Source: Paenibacillus phytohabitans (GTDB lineage: Bacteria > Bacillota > Bacilli > Paenibacillales > Paenibacillaceae). From it: 64,000 bases of DNA. A program made the position numbers and the translations under genes. Positions 1 to 8,001 of the stretch are shown in pieces. The stretch is taken from NCBI RefSeq assembly GCF_013141775.1, contig NZ_WHOB01000078.1:38635-102634 (forward strand). The letters are read 5' to 3'. The notes beneath the pieces are model-generated. The model was not told where the DNA came from. It did no database searches and was given only the letters and a program-made list of their open reading frames with translations. Position 1 is the first letter of the stretch; every line of letters begins with the position of its first letter.

Positions 1-967
1 TACGGTCAACGATGGCAATTATGATAATTCATATGTGTGTTCCCCCTATACGCATTATGTCAGTTATGCGCGCGAGGAGCTTGCTCTGCTGAACAACCGG
101 ATGCTTGAAGGCGCATTATCCATCATGCTGGGGGGAATGGGCTGGCTGCTGAGACAAGGACGGTTCAACCGGGTGATTCAGGTTAATAACTGGCTGCTGT
201 CCACCAATCTGTATCCTGCGCTCAGCGCCAGTCAGCTGACGGAATTGCTGGAGTATCTCCGTCACGCCTATCCCGGCTATACGATTATGTACCGCTCGCT
301 CAGTATAGAAACTTCAGGAGACCTCATCGGCAGTCTGCGCGGGTACGGCTGCAAGCTGGTGCCAAGCCGGCAGATTTACCTGCTGCAGCAGAACAGCACC
401 GGCTCCAAAGCCAGATGGCTCGTTAAACGCGACCGTAGTCTGCTGGCCAAACACGGGTACACCGAAGTATCCCCGGCTGAAATTACACCAGAGGATATTA
501 ACCGGATTGTGGAGCTGTATAGGCTGCTGTACATTGACAAGTATTCGGCGTATAACCCGCAGTTTACAGAAGCTTTCATTGCCTTGGCACTGGAGCGGGG
601 GACGCTGCAGATCTACGGGCTGCGGCATGAACAGGAAGGAAGGCTGGATGCGGTACTTGGCTTCTATGAGCGGGATGGCGCAATGACAGCGCCGCTCTTC
701 GGCTATGACACAGCTCTGCCCCAGTCTGTCGGACTCTACCGTATGCTGTCTGCCGTTCTGATCGGGCTTGCCGGAAGCCGCGGTCTACTGCTGCATGAGA
801 GCTCTGGTGTAGGCCAGTTCAAACGCAACCGGGGAGCGGTGGGGGCCATAGAATATTCTGCCGTGTACGACCAGGACACTTCCTGGCTGAACCGCTGCGG
901 CTGGTCATTTCTGGAGCTGCTGCTCCGGCGGATCGGTATGCCGCTGATTCAGAAGCTGAAGCTGTAG
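1..967 (+). CDS. FemAB/GNAT-like acyltransferase, 5' end cut by window edge
   Basis: The reading frame is already open at base 2 and stays open to the TAG at 965-967, so the start lies outside the window. A GTG at 35 is only an internal Val; the residues before it read as normal coding sequence. The C-terminal third resembles the acyl-CoA acyltransferase (GNAT/FemAB) fold: a 'VGLYRMLSAVLIGLA' helix, then a Ser-rich turn with 'FKRNRGA' and 'EYSAVYD'. That ordering is what FemAB-like proteins show when they place a substrate near the acyl donor. The substrate cannot be told. A pgsA-like remnant and an SDR gene follow on the same strand with short gaps, which suggests one lipid- or metabolite-modifying operon, but this is inference. 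Confidence 0.6.
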   Translation, partial: TVNDGNYDNSYVCSPYTHYVSYAREELALLNNRMLEGALSIMLGGMGWLLRQGRFNRVIQVNNWLLSTNLYPALSASQLTELLEYLRHAYPGYTIMYRSLSIETSGDLIGSLRGYGCKLVPSRQIYLLQQNSTGSKARWLVKRDRSLLAKHGYTEVSPAEITPEDINRIVELYRLLYIDKYSAYNPQFTEAFIALALERGTLQIYGLRHEQEGRLDAVLGFYERDGAMTAPLFGYDTALPQSVGLYRMLSAVLIGLAGSRGLLLHESSGVGQFKRNRGAVGAIEYSAVYDQDTSWLNRCGWSFLELLLRRIGMPLIQKLKL

Positions 968-997
968 TCTGGATCAACAAATCGTAGGAGGCAAAAA

Positions 998-1476
998 ATG
1001 AATCTCGCTAACCGTATCACCTTATTCCGGATACTGCTGATTCCTTTGTTCATTGCACTCTTTCCTATTTATCCTGAAGCCTTAGTCAGTAAATCGGCAG
1101 TCCTGCAGCATCTTGAAATACATGGGGTTTTCTATGCGGCATTGGTCTTTATTGTGGCTTCTGCCACAGACAAGCTGGATGGATATATCGCAAGAAAATA
1201 CAATCAGATCACAAATTTCGGGAAATTGTAATGATGGGTATCCGGATCGCTGCTTCAGCGCAAAGACTAGCTCTCTCAGCTGACAAATATGGCAAGTGGA
1301 AAATGGTGCTGCAGGTTACGGCCATCTCGGCAATCCTGTTGAATAATGCTCCGTTCAGCCTGTTCACTTCGTTTCCGGTCGGCCAGACACTGCTGTATGG
1401 CGCTTTGGTCATGACGGTATACTCGGGCTATAACTATATTAAGAACAACTATCTATTACTGCAGCTTGGACATTGA
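998..1476 (+). pseudogene. pgsA: CDP-alcohol phosphatidyltransferase (PgsA-like), inactivated by internal deletion and frameshift
   Basis: The first part (998-1231) starts 'MNLANRITLFRIL' and carries the first half of the family motif, DxxDGxxAR ('DKLDGYIAR'), then 'TNFGKL' and a TAA. A second frame continues as 'REIVMMGIR', 'YGKWKMVLQVTAIS' and 'YSGYNYI', matching the C-terminal half of PgsA. By comparison with B. subtilis PgsA from memory, about 36 residues are missing between the two halves. They include the second half of the motif (GxxxDxxxD), whose aspartates bind metal. PgsA joins CDP-diacylglycerol to glycerol-3-phosphate in the membrane; this copy cannot. The ribosome binding site (AGGAGG, 987-992) is intact, so decay looks recent. 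It is probably a paralogue, since pgsA is normally essential. Confidence 0.85.
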
Positions 1477-1506
1477 ACATCACTTATCTATTAAAGGAGC
1501 TGCAAT

Positions 1507-2379
1507 ATGAACGCTATTCCAGACTTGCCCCATGGTCATGATCCAATCGCACTCATAACTGGCACTTCCAGCGGTTTCGGGCTGCTGACTGCACTTACAC
1601 TGGCGCGCAAGGGCTATAAGGTAATCGCCACCATGCGGGATCTCAGCCGCAAAGACGAGCTTGTACAGCAGGCTGAACAGGCTGGTGTTCTGGAGCGTAT
1701 TCATCTGATGACGCTGGATGTGACGGATGAATCTTCCGTTGCTTCAGCAATCCACGCGGTTAATGAGCTGTTCGGAAGAATTGATGTGCTGGTGAACAAT
1801 GCCGGTTTTGCTGTAGGCGGCTATGTGGAAGAAGTAAGTATGGAGGCGTGGCGGCTGCAGATGGAGACGAACTTCTTCGGCCTGATAGCAGTAACCAAAG
1901 CGGTACTTCCCATCATGCGCATGCAGCGCACGGGACTGATTATCAACGTGAGCAGTGTCAGCGGGCTGACCGGTTTTCCCGGATATGCACCGTATGCCGC
2001 CTCCAAGTTTGCAGTGGAAGGCTTCAGCGAGAGCCTGCGGCAGGAGATGCTTTCTTTTGGCGTCCGCGTAGTACTGGTTGAACCCGGCTCATTCCGCACG
2101 CCGATCTGGGGAAAAGGCATTGCCGGAATCCATAGCAGCGAAGGCTCTCCTTACCATACCAGGCTGGAGGAGGTGCTGCGCTACTCCCGGCGGACTGCTG
2201 AGACGGCGCCGGATCCGCAGGAGGTTGCTGAGTTGATCGGGCGGATTACAGAGAAGCGTGCACCCAAACTGCGCTATCCTGTCGGCAAAGGCTCATGGGT
2301 CCTCATGCTGGGCAAAATGCTGCTTCCCTGGAAGGTACTGGAGGGCATCATTGCAAGGTCACTGCGCGCGATGAAATGA
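1507..2379 (+). CDS. short-chain dehydrogenase/reductase (YusZ-like)
   Basis: A 290-residue classical SDR oxidoreductase. Visible motifs are the cofactor-binding TGxxxGxG (TGTSSGFG, residues 18-25), NNAG (97-100), catalytic Ser near 150 in 'NVSSVSG', and YxxxK (Y163, K167). The arginine in 'TMRD' after the second strand suggests NADP(H) preference, which is weak evidence. The chain is somewhat longer than the 250-residue core family because of the C-terminal extension, as in YusZ-type SDRs. The start ATG follows AAAGGAGC at a good distance. It lies 30 bp after the broken pgsA-like gene and probably shares its transcript. Substrate unknown. Confidence 0.9.
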   Translation: MNAIPDLPHGHDPIALITGTSSGFGLLTALTLARKGYKVIATMRDLSRKDELVQQAEQAGVLERIHLMTLDVTDESSVASAIHAVNELFGRIDVLVNNAGFAVGGYVEEVSMEAWRLQMETNFFGLIAVTKAVLPIMRMQRTGLIINVSSVSGLTGFPGYAPYAASKFAVEGFSESLRQEMLSFGVRVVLVEPGSFRTPIWGKGIAGIHSSEGSPYHTRLEEVLRYSRRTAETAPDPQEVAELIGRITEKRAPKLRYPVGKGSWVLMLGKMLLPWKVLEGIIARSLRAMK

Positions 2380-2522
2380 ATGACAGCCTGAAATAGCTGG
2401 GAGCCGCAGCCCAAGGATGAGGATTGCGTTCTGCCGGAATTTCCCTTACAGTTTAGCTATGGCGCTGACGATGGGAATTGTCTGGAAGATCACATTTTGA
2501 ACTTGAACAGAGGAGAATGGTC

Positions 2523-3107
2523 ATGCATGAGCTGAATGGAGCTAATCAATGGCATATCAGCATTGGCGGAGATTACGGGTTGAACTTCGCATCGTATGTA
2601 GGCTGTTCCGTTGGGGCATTGCGCGGACCTGGAGGGCAGCATGTGTGGCCTGCTTCCGGCTCTGACCCGGGTCTTCCGGACTCCGATTCGCTGAAGTTGG
2701 CTTATGAACAGTGGTGGCTCGAGCTGGTGCGTTATAAAACGGATTGCATCCTGGCGGGAAAACATCCGCTGCTGCATCAGCCTCCGGGGTTTGAGACTGT
2801 GGCCGATCCGGCACTGCGGCAGACCTGTGCCGGACTGTGGCTGGCTTTTATAGAATGGTGGGAGATGGAGGTGGGGGGGCAGACCGCTATGCGCTTCTGG
2901 GAGGCTGCGCCGGACATCTACAATTATATTAACGAGTTTGAGGTGCAGACAGGCAGAAGCATCAGCACCTTCACACTCCGGATCGATCTGGTCTATGGTA
3001 TTAAGGAACCCGTGAAGCCGGTCCATGGTTATCTTCTGCTGCCGCCCGGTTATAAGTATCTGGTGAACAAGCAATGGTGGATAACGCTTTTAGAGGAGTA
3101 TTGTTAG
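2523..3107 (+). CDS. hypothetical protein, Trp-rich
   Basis: I do not recognise the family. The frame is open from a TTG at 2478, but AGGAG at 2511-2515 sits 7 bases before ATG 2523, so I take 2523 ('MHELNGANQWH'), giving 194 residues. The protein is soluble by eye, with no signal peptide or membrane segment, and is rich in Trp and aromatic pairs ('EQWWLELV', 'FIEWWEMEV', 'KQWWITLLEE'). The next gene, a DUF4265-like protein, begins 34 bp downstream on the same strand, so the two are probably co-transcribed. Confidence 0.6.
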   Translation: MHELNGANQWHISIGGDYGLNFASYVGCSVGALRGPGGQHVWPASGSDPGLPDSDSLKLAYEQWWLELVRYKTDCILAGKHPLLHQPPGFETVADPALRQTCAGLWLAFIEWWEMEVGGQTAMRFWEAAPDIYNYINEFEVQTGRSISTFTLRIDLVYGIKEPVKPVHGYLLLPPGYKYLVNKQWWITLLEEYC

Positions 3108-3141
3108 CTGGATTTCTTATCTTTGCAGAAGCAGAACTGGG

Positions 3142-3552
3142 GTGTATGCATTGCCGGGAACAGTAGGATTACATATTTGCTTTGATGAGCGTGGCCGTGA
3201 GATTGAGGTTCTGGATGTGACTCCGGTTGCCAGGGACAAATACCGGATTGAAGAAACGCCGATTTTTAACCCGGGGATTGCTCTTGGTGACATCATACGG
3301 GTGAGAGAACAAGAGGGCATTGCCTATTATGTAGAAACGGTGCAGAAATCCGGGTTCGTCAGGTATGCCTGGCTGCTTAGCAAAGAAGCGGCTGCTTCGC
3401 AGGAAATCCGCAGCTTCACAGAACGGGTTACGGAGCACGAGGGGAGATGGGAGCAGATCTTCGGCGGTTTGCTTGTGATTCATCTGCCTAAACATTCTGC
3501 TGTGGATGCAGAGCTGGAAATGTCACGGATTATCGGACGTTTTGAAGCCTAA
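3142..3552 (+). CDS. DUF4265-like protein
   Basis: A protein of 136 residues from a GTG start; no strong ribosome binding site is visible, so the start is uncertain. The central part, 'DKYRIEETPIFNPGIALGDIIRV', is split by the features I associate with DUF4265: a short 'YRIEETP.F' strand, then 'G.ALGD.IRV' and a following 'VETVQKSGF' strand. The remainder resembles the ferredoxin-like half of that family ('GRWEQIFGGLLVIHLP'). No catalytic residue is evident and the family has no firm function. It lies 25 bp before lepB, which may share its transcript. Confidence 0.6.
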   Translation: MYALPGTVGLHICFDERGREIEVLDVTPVARDKYRIEETPIFNPGIALGDIIRVREQEGIAYYVETVQKSGFVRYAWLLSKEAAASQEIRSFTERVTEHEGRWEQIFGGLLVIHLPKHSAVDAELEMSRIIGRFEA

Positions 3553-3577
3553 TTATACTAATTCGAGGTGGCATATT

Positions 3578-4075
3578 ATGAAGAAATTCTTGAGACAATG
3601 GGTGCCCAGTATTGCAATCGGTATTATTCTATCCTTATTTATCCGGACTTACGTGGCTGAAGCGATGAGAGTACCGACCGGCTCCATGATTCCGACCATT
3701 GAGATTAACGACCGCCTGGTTGTGGACAAAATGCTCTGGAACTCCTCGCTGAAGCATGGCGACATTGTTGTGTTCTATCCCCCGGTAGCCGGAGATGAGC
3801 ATAAAAGATATGTGAAACGGCTGATTGGGCTGCCGGGAGATGAGATTGAGATTAAGGACGGTACCCTGTACCGTAACAATGAGGCGGTTGACGAGCCGTA
3901 TCTCCAGGAAGCGATGACCTACACCTTCGGACCAGTCACCGTTCCCGCAGACCACTATTTCTTCCTTGGCGATAACCGGAATGTCAGCTATGACGCTCAT
4001 TTATGGAGTGCTCCGTTTGTAGACAAAGACAAACTGATTGGTAAAGTGCTGTTTGATGTGAATAATCTTTTCTAA
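3578..4075 (+). CDS. lepB: signal peptidase I
   Basis: Type I signal peptidase, which removes signal peptides from exported preproteins at the outer face of the membrane. With ATG 3578 (GAGGTGG at 3565-3571 upstream) it has 165 residues, close to B. subtilis SipS/SipT. One N-terminal membrane segment (about 9-27) is followed by box B with the nucleophile Ser36 in 'PTGSMIPT', box D with the general base Lys80 in 'YVKRLIGLPGD', and box E 'FFLGDNRNVSYDAH'. In most bacterial homologues box E reads GDNR.S.DSR, so 'YDAH' is a slight variation. The longer frame back to 3506 overlaps the previous gene and is not needed. Confidence 0.95.
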   Translation: MKKFLRQWVPSIAIGIILSLFIRTYVAEAMRVPTGSMIPTIEINDRLVVDKMLWNSSLKHGDIVVFYPPVAGDEHKRYVKRLIGLPGDEIEIKDGTLYRNNEAVDEPYLQEAMTYTFGPVTVPADHYFFLGDNRNVSYDAHLWSAPFVDKDKLIGKVLFDVNNLF

Positions 4076-4082
4076 TTAAAAG

Positions 4083-4388
4083 CTACGGGCGAACCGGGTA
4101 ATCTACCACGACGACATTCTCCAGAATCCCCTCCAGCCTTGCCACAAAAGCACGGTGCGCCGGATGCGGCCCGTATTGACGCAGGGCTTCCTGATCTGTA
4201 AAGGTCACGCGAAGCCCCAGCGTATAGCCGTGGATATTCTCTGTTTCCTCCGTCATGTTCACTCCTGCCGTAATCTCCACAATTCCCGGAATTTGATCCT
4301 TCAGCCCCAGTAAGGCTGCAATCAGGCCTTCTTCACTGCCCGGTTCGAAATGCTCATTGAATTGGAACGCTACCAGATGCTCGTACAT
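4083..4388 (-). CDS. Dabb (stress-responsive A/B barrel) domain protein
   Basis: A 101-residue single-domain protein starting at 'MYEHLVAFQF', preceded on the minus strand by GGAGGATCA. The sequence has the Dabb signature: N-terminal 'EHLVAFQF', a long helix with 'LLGLKDQIPGIVEITAGVN', 'GYTLGLRVTF', and 'YGPHPAHRAFVA'. Members form dimeric ferredoxin-like barrels and are often stress- or metabolism-related; most have no assigned reaction. It converges with lepB, 7 bp apart, and is probably monocistronic. The frame extends 10 residues further upstream, but the ribosome binding site fits the shorter start. Confidence 0.88.
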   Translation of the reverse strand: MYEHLVAFQFNEHFEPGSEEGLIAALLGLKDQIPGIVEITAGVNMTEETENIHGYTLGLRVTFTDQEALRQYGPHPAHRAFVARLEGILENVVVVDYPVRP

Positions 4389-4410
4389 AATTGATCCTCC
4401 TAATGGTTTT

Positions 4411-4485
4411 GTAAGCATAAGCTCCCTTTGATCACTTCGTCAAAACTGACTTCGGAAGCATAAGCATCGTTTTGTAAGCCTAACG
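4411..4485. repeat. short direct repeat region with AAGCATAAGC copies
   Basis: The 136-bp gap between the divergent Dabb gene and the next gene holds 'GTAAGCATAAGC' at 4411-4422 and 'GGAAGCATAAGC' at 4454-4465, 43 bp apart, then a weaker 'GTAAGCCTAACG' near 4474. They could be paired binding sites for a regulator of the divergent genes or a dispersed intergenic repeat. I cannot decide from one copy. Confidence 0.35.
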
Positions 4486-4524
4486 AGATTATACTATAAA
4501 TTTGTTCAATGAAAGGGGAACACA

Positions 4525-4977
4525 ATGCCTGAAAACTCCACCGACAGCAGAATCAAGGCCCCCTTGTCTATTCAAACATTGGTTGCTGTCCTCGTTCCGG
4601 CCATCATTATGTCAGCTTCTCCTGAAGTCGACCCGGATAGGCATCCTTTTGGCTATTATTTCCGGATTATATGGATAGGATTCTGCCTTGCAGGGTTCCT
4701 CTCCATTCTATTCAACACGCTGCGGAAGGCCGGCAGTCTCAAATGGGGGACAGATGCACTTGTGGTTCGCAGCCGCAGTGTTTCCAGCAAAGAGATTAAG
4801 GCCATTTGCATAGATGGTCCGTTAGTAGGAATATTGCCCGAAGGAAAATGGATTGTCCCGGTTAATCTGTGCTTCAGATTTATGGGAGACCGGGAACAGG
4901 CAATGAAAAGACTGATAAACTGGGCGGAAGCCAACGGAATTCAGCTGAAATACAAGAGATTTGTCAAGTGGCTGTGA
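4525..4977 (+). CDS. membrane protein of unknown function
   Basis: A 150-residue protein with two predicted membrane segments ('SIQTLVAVLVPAIIM', about 15-30, and 'IIWIGFCLAGFLSILF', about 48-63), followed by a cytoplasmic part of mixed strands and a terminal helix ('AMKRLINWAEANGIQ'). That layout resembles small PH-like-domain membrane proteins of Bacilli, but there is no motif to confirm it. The ATG follows AAAGGGGA. It stands alone and is transcribed away from the Dabb gene. Confidence 0.6.
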   Translation: MPENSTDSRIKAPLSIQTLVAVLVPAIIMSASPEVDPDRHPFGYYFRIIWIGFCLAGFLSILFNTLRKAGSLKWGTDALVVRSRSVSSKEIKAICIDGPLVGILPEGKWIVPVNLCFRFMGDREQAMKRLINWAEANGIQLKYKRFVKWL

Positions 4978-5130
4978 GTAATTGTTGGAAAGGCGGCTAA
5001 AGACAGGGATTCATTCGAACTAGATTACGGGCAGATTGTGACTTTCACCGGATTGTTACTTTGGGGCCGATTGACTATGATCAAGTAGAGCATAACGGAA
5101 TATTCCTATAGACTAAAGGGGTGCTGAAAC

Positions 5131-6165
5131 TTGAAAGTACATGTCACGGATCTCAAACACGGCGATTGTCTTATGACAGACACTTTCAACGGTGTAGGTC
5201 TGCATGTTCTCCCCAAGGGGACGCATGTTGAACGGGAGGAGATTAGTATCCTCATCCGGCACAAAATTCATTATGTGGATATTGAGCCGCGCAGTATGCA
5301 GCAAACGGGCAGTGAAGAAGAGCAAAGTCACGGATTGCATGATGATTTCGATCACGCTATTCTGAATTATGAATCTATTTTTCTGGAAGCGTTGACCCAG
5401 GGGAGCTTCTCGCAGTCCATGGTCGATGATACATTGAAACCGCTTCTGGAAACATTGGAGGGGCAAAAGGACGTAGTCTCCCTGCTGCTTCTGCTGGACC
5501 GGGATGACATTGATACATATCATCATTCTTTACAGGTTGGCTTACTATCATATTATATTGCATCATGGATGGGCTACTCCAAGGAGGAGCGTTATCTGAT
5601 CAGCCGCGCCGGCTACCTTCATGATATCGGCAAAAGCCAGGTTCCCCTGTCGATCCTGAACAAACCGGGTATTCTAACCGGTTCTGAAATAGAAGAACTG
5701 GCACGCCACACTTCCTATGGTTATGATCTGATCCGCGGCTCCAAGCTGGATGAGGTTACAGCACTCGTAGCGCTGCAGCATCATGAATACGAGGATGGCT
5801 CTGGATATCCGAAGCAGCTGCTCAAAAATAATATTCACCCGTACACCCAAATTGTTACCGTAGCCAACATATATATGTCCTTGACCACTTCAACCTTGAA
5901 CCGTCCGAAGCAAGGACTGGTTACAGTACTGCGCAAGGTACATGAGATGGGCTTCGGCCAGTTGAACGGAACGGTTGTACAGGCACTTACCGGACATTTG
6001 CTGCCAAGCTTCGTAGGTAAGAATGTTCAGCTCAGCAACGGCGAAATGGGCATGATTGTAATGAATAACCCGCTGGATCTGTTCAAGCCGCTGGTAAAGG
6101 TAGACGAGGGCTTCAGAGATTTGTCCCGTGAGCGCAGCCTGTCTGTAGTTGAAGTCTTTAATTGA
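5131..6165 (+). CDS. HD-GYP domain protein, partly degenerate
   Basis: A 344-residue protein from TTG 5131 (AAAGGGG 9 bases upstream). An N-terminal region of about 110 residues precedes an HD-GYP domain, the class that hydrolyses cyclic di-GMP. H164-D165 in 'YLHDIGK', H217-H218 in 'QHHEYEDG' and the GYP at 225-227 are present. However, the motif that normally reads 'ADxYDA' is 'ANIYMS' here (245-250), so both conserved aspartates are replaced. The C-terminal tail ('GKNVQLSNGEMGMIV') resembles the usual extension of HD-GYP proteins in Firmicutes. It may bind rather than cleave c-di-GMP. A membrane diguanylate cyclase lies at 12.1 kb. Confidence 0.85.
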   Translation: MKVHVTDLKHGDCLMTDTFNGVGLHVLPKGTHVEREEISILIRHKIHYVDIEPRSMQQTGSEEEQSHGLHDDFDHAILNYESIFLEALTQGSFSQSMVDDTLKPLLETLEGQKDVVSLLLLLDRDDIDTYHHSLQVGLLSYYIASWMGYSKEERYLISRAGYLHDIGKSQVPLSILNKPGILTGSEIEELARHTSYGYDLIRGSKLDEVTALVALQHHEYEDGSGYPKQLLKNNIHPYTQIVTVANIYMSLTTSTLNRPKQGLVTVLRKVHEMGFGQLNGTVVQALTGHLLPSFVGKNVQLSNGEMGMIVMNNPLDLFKPLVKVDEGFRDLSRERSLSVVEVFN

Positions 6166-6210
6166 TATGCCGGCTAAGCGGCTCTCTCTGAAGAGCGCCC
6201 GGTTCTTATG

Positions 6211-6250
6211 AACGGATATACCGTCCCCCGGGATGGTGTATCCGTTTTTT
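6211..6250 (+). terminator. rho-independent terminator
   Basis: AACGGATATACC pairs with the downstream GGTGTATCCGTT arm around a C/G-rich loop, followed by TTTTT. It lies 45 bp after the HD-GYP gene and before the alarmone synthetase gene. Confidence 0.8.
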
Positions 6251-6364
6251 GCGCAACTAGAAGAAGGTATAAGCTTGCCGGTTTGTATTCCGGGAATAGA
6301 TTGGCTATGATTAATGAGAGATTACTATAGCAATTCTGTGCAGCAGCATAAAGGAGAAATTACA

Positions 6365-7105
6365 ATGAATGCCGACAATCAATTAGAGAAATTCAAGCAG
6401 ATTAAATACGAGCTTACCCGGTTTATGATGATTTACAAATTCGCCCTCGCCGAAATGGAGACCAAGATTGAGATTCTCAAAGAGGAATTTCAGCTGCTCC
6501 ATGACTACAGTCCGATCGAGCATACCAAGTCGCGGATTAAATCCCCGGAGAGCATTATGAATAAAATGCTGCGCAAGAACAGCGAGCTGTCACTCACACA
6601 GATCAGATCCAGCATCAAGGATATTGCCGGGCTGCGAATTACCTGCTCGTTCATTTCGGATATTTATCAGGTCAGTGCCATGCTGCAGAAGCAGGACGAT
6701 CTCAAGGTGCTGGCGGTCAAGGATTATATTAAGAACCCGAAGCCGAATGGTTACCAGAGCCTGCATCTGCTCATAGAGGTTCCGGTGTTTATGTCTGACT
6801 GCCAGGAGCATGTCTGTGTAGAGGTACAGATTCGTACGATTGCCATGGACTTCTGGGCCAGTCTGGAGCATAAAATTTTCTATAAATACAGCCAGGCGGT
6901 TCCCGAGCATCTGACCCGTGAACTCAAGAATGCGGCAGACAAAGCAAATGCACTCGATCTGCAGATGGAACGGCTGCATCGTGAGATTCAGGAAATCAAG
7001 GATGCCCAGGAGGACGAGGATTCCTTCTCCGGACTGCGGGAGATTATCATCAATAATCAGCAGTTTAACCTGCCGGCAAACTTTATTAAGCTGTTAGGGG
7101 AATAG
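6365..7105 (+). CDS. ywaC: small alarmone synthetase, YwaC/RelP type
   Basis: A 246-residue protein that should transfer pyrophosphate from ATP to GTP/GDP, making (p)ppGpp. ATG 6365 is preceded by AAGGAGAA. Recognisable RelA/SpoT synthetase features are 'SPIEHTKSRIKSPESI', 'IKDIAGLRITCSFI', 'KPNGYQSLHLLIE' and 'EVQIRTIAMDFWASLEHKI'. The 'PIEHTKSR' and 'DFWASLEHKIFYK' strings match B. subtilis YwaC (SasA) better than YjbM (SasB). There is no hydrolase, TGS or ACT domain, as expected for small synthetases. YwaC is induced by cell-envelope stress in B. subtilis; nothing here shows the regulation. Downstream is a HAD phosphatase, 38 bp away. Confidence 0.93.
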   Translation: MNADNQLEKFKQIKYELTRFMMIYKFALAEMETKIEILKEEFQLLHDYSPIEHTKSRIKSPESIMNKMLRKNSELSLTQIRSSIKDIAGLRITCSFISDIYQVSAMLQKQDDLKVLAVKDYIKNPKPNGYQSLHLLIEVPVFMSDCQEHVCVEVQIRTIAMDFWASLEHKIFYKYSQAVPEHLTRELKNAADKANALDLQMERLHREIQEIKDAQEDEDSFSGLREIIINNQQFNLPANFIKLLGE

Positions 7106-7143
7106 CCTGACGACACATACGTAAGGTGGAGGATGAAAGGCTC

Positions 7144-8001
7144 ATGCACAGAAAGGCCTATGTTACGGATCTGGATGGAACCCTGCTGAACTCGGAACAA
7201 CAACTCTCTGCTTACACAGTGCGGGTAATAACGGAAGCGATGGAACAAGGAATGATAATCAGCTTCGCTACAGCGAGAGGGTTCATCAGTGCAGTCAGCG
7301 TGGTAGCGGATATTTCCTGGAAATATCCGCTTATTCTTTATAATGGGGCACTTATCTATGACAGCATGACGCACAAAGTGATTGCCGGTTACTGGCTGGA
7401 CCCCGTTATTTCCGGGGAAATCATCACGATAGGGCGAACCTGCGGAATAACCCCGTTTCATTTCCTGCTGGATGCAGCGGACGGCGAGCGGGTGCTGTAT
7501 GAAGCGCCTATCCGCACAGGAGATGTGGAGTTCTACAAGTCCCGTATGAATGATGTACGTTTCCGTGAGGTTAAGCGGCTTGATTGTCCGCCAGATCACC
7601 GGACGGTGGTGATAACTTACATAGGAAGGCTGGAGGAGTTGGAACCGCTGCACCAGAAAGTGCTTGACCGCTTCGGTTCAGAGGTACATATTCATTTCAT
7701 GAAGGATATATACATAAAAGATCATTATTTCCTGGAATTCAGCCATCCGGATGCGAATAAAAGTCAGGGGCTGAAGCTATGGGCACAGCATATGGGGCTG
7801 GATACAGCGGATGTTGTTGTGTTCGGCGACCATTTGAATGATCTGGGGCTGTTTGCTGCAGCGGGAACAGGTGTCGCGGTGGAGAATGCCCATGAGGATC
7901 TTAAAGCTGTCGCACATCGGATTACCGCATCCAACAATGAGAATGGTGTTGCAGTGTTTCTGGCAGAAACTATGAACAAGGGAGAGATGACAGGTGAGTG
8001 A
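7144..8001 (+). CDS. Cof-type HAD phosphatase
   Basis: HAD-superfamily phosphatase with the type IIB (Cof) cap. Visible motifs: motif I 'DLDGTLL' close to the N-terminus, motif II 'FATARGF', and motif IV 'GDHLNDLGLF' preceded by 'NKSQGLKLW' with the motif III lysine. Such enzymes dephosphorylate sugar phosphates or cofactors such as FMN or PLP; the substrate here is unknown. I take ATG 7144 (AAAGG just upstream) over GTG 7126; the difference is six residues. The stop overlaps the GTG start of the GH9 gene by 8 bases, so translation is probably coupled. Confidence 0.88.
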   Translation: MHRKAYVTDLDGTLLNSEQQLSAYTVRVITEAMEQGMIISFATARGFISAVSVVADISWKYPLILYNGALIYDSMTHKVIAGYWLDPVISGEIITIGRTCGITPFHFLLDAADGERVLYEAPIRTGDVEFYKSRMNDVRFREVKRLDCPPDHRTVVITYIGRLEELEPLHQKVLDRFGSEVHIHFMKDIYIKDHYFLEFSHPDANKSQGLKLWAQHMGLDTADVVVFGDHLNDLGLFAAAGTGVAVENAHEDLKAVAHRITASNNENGVAVFLAETMNKGEMTGE

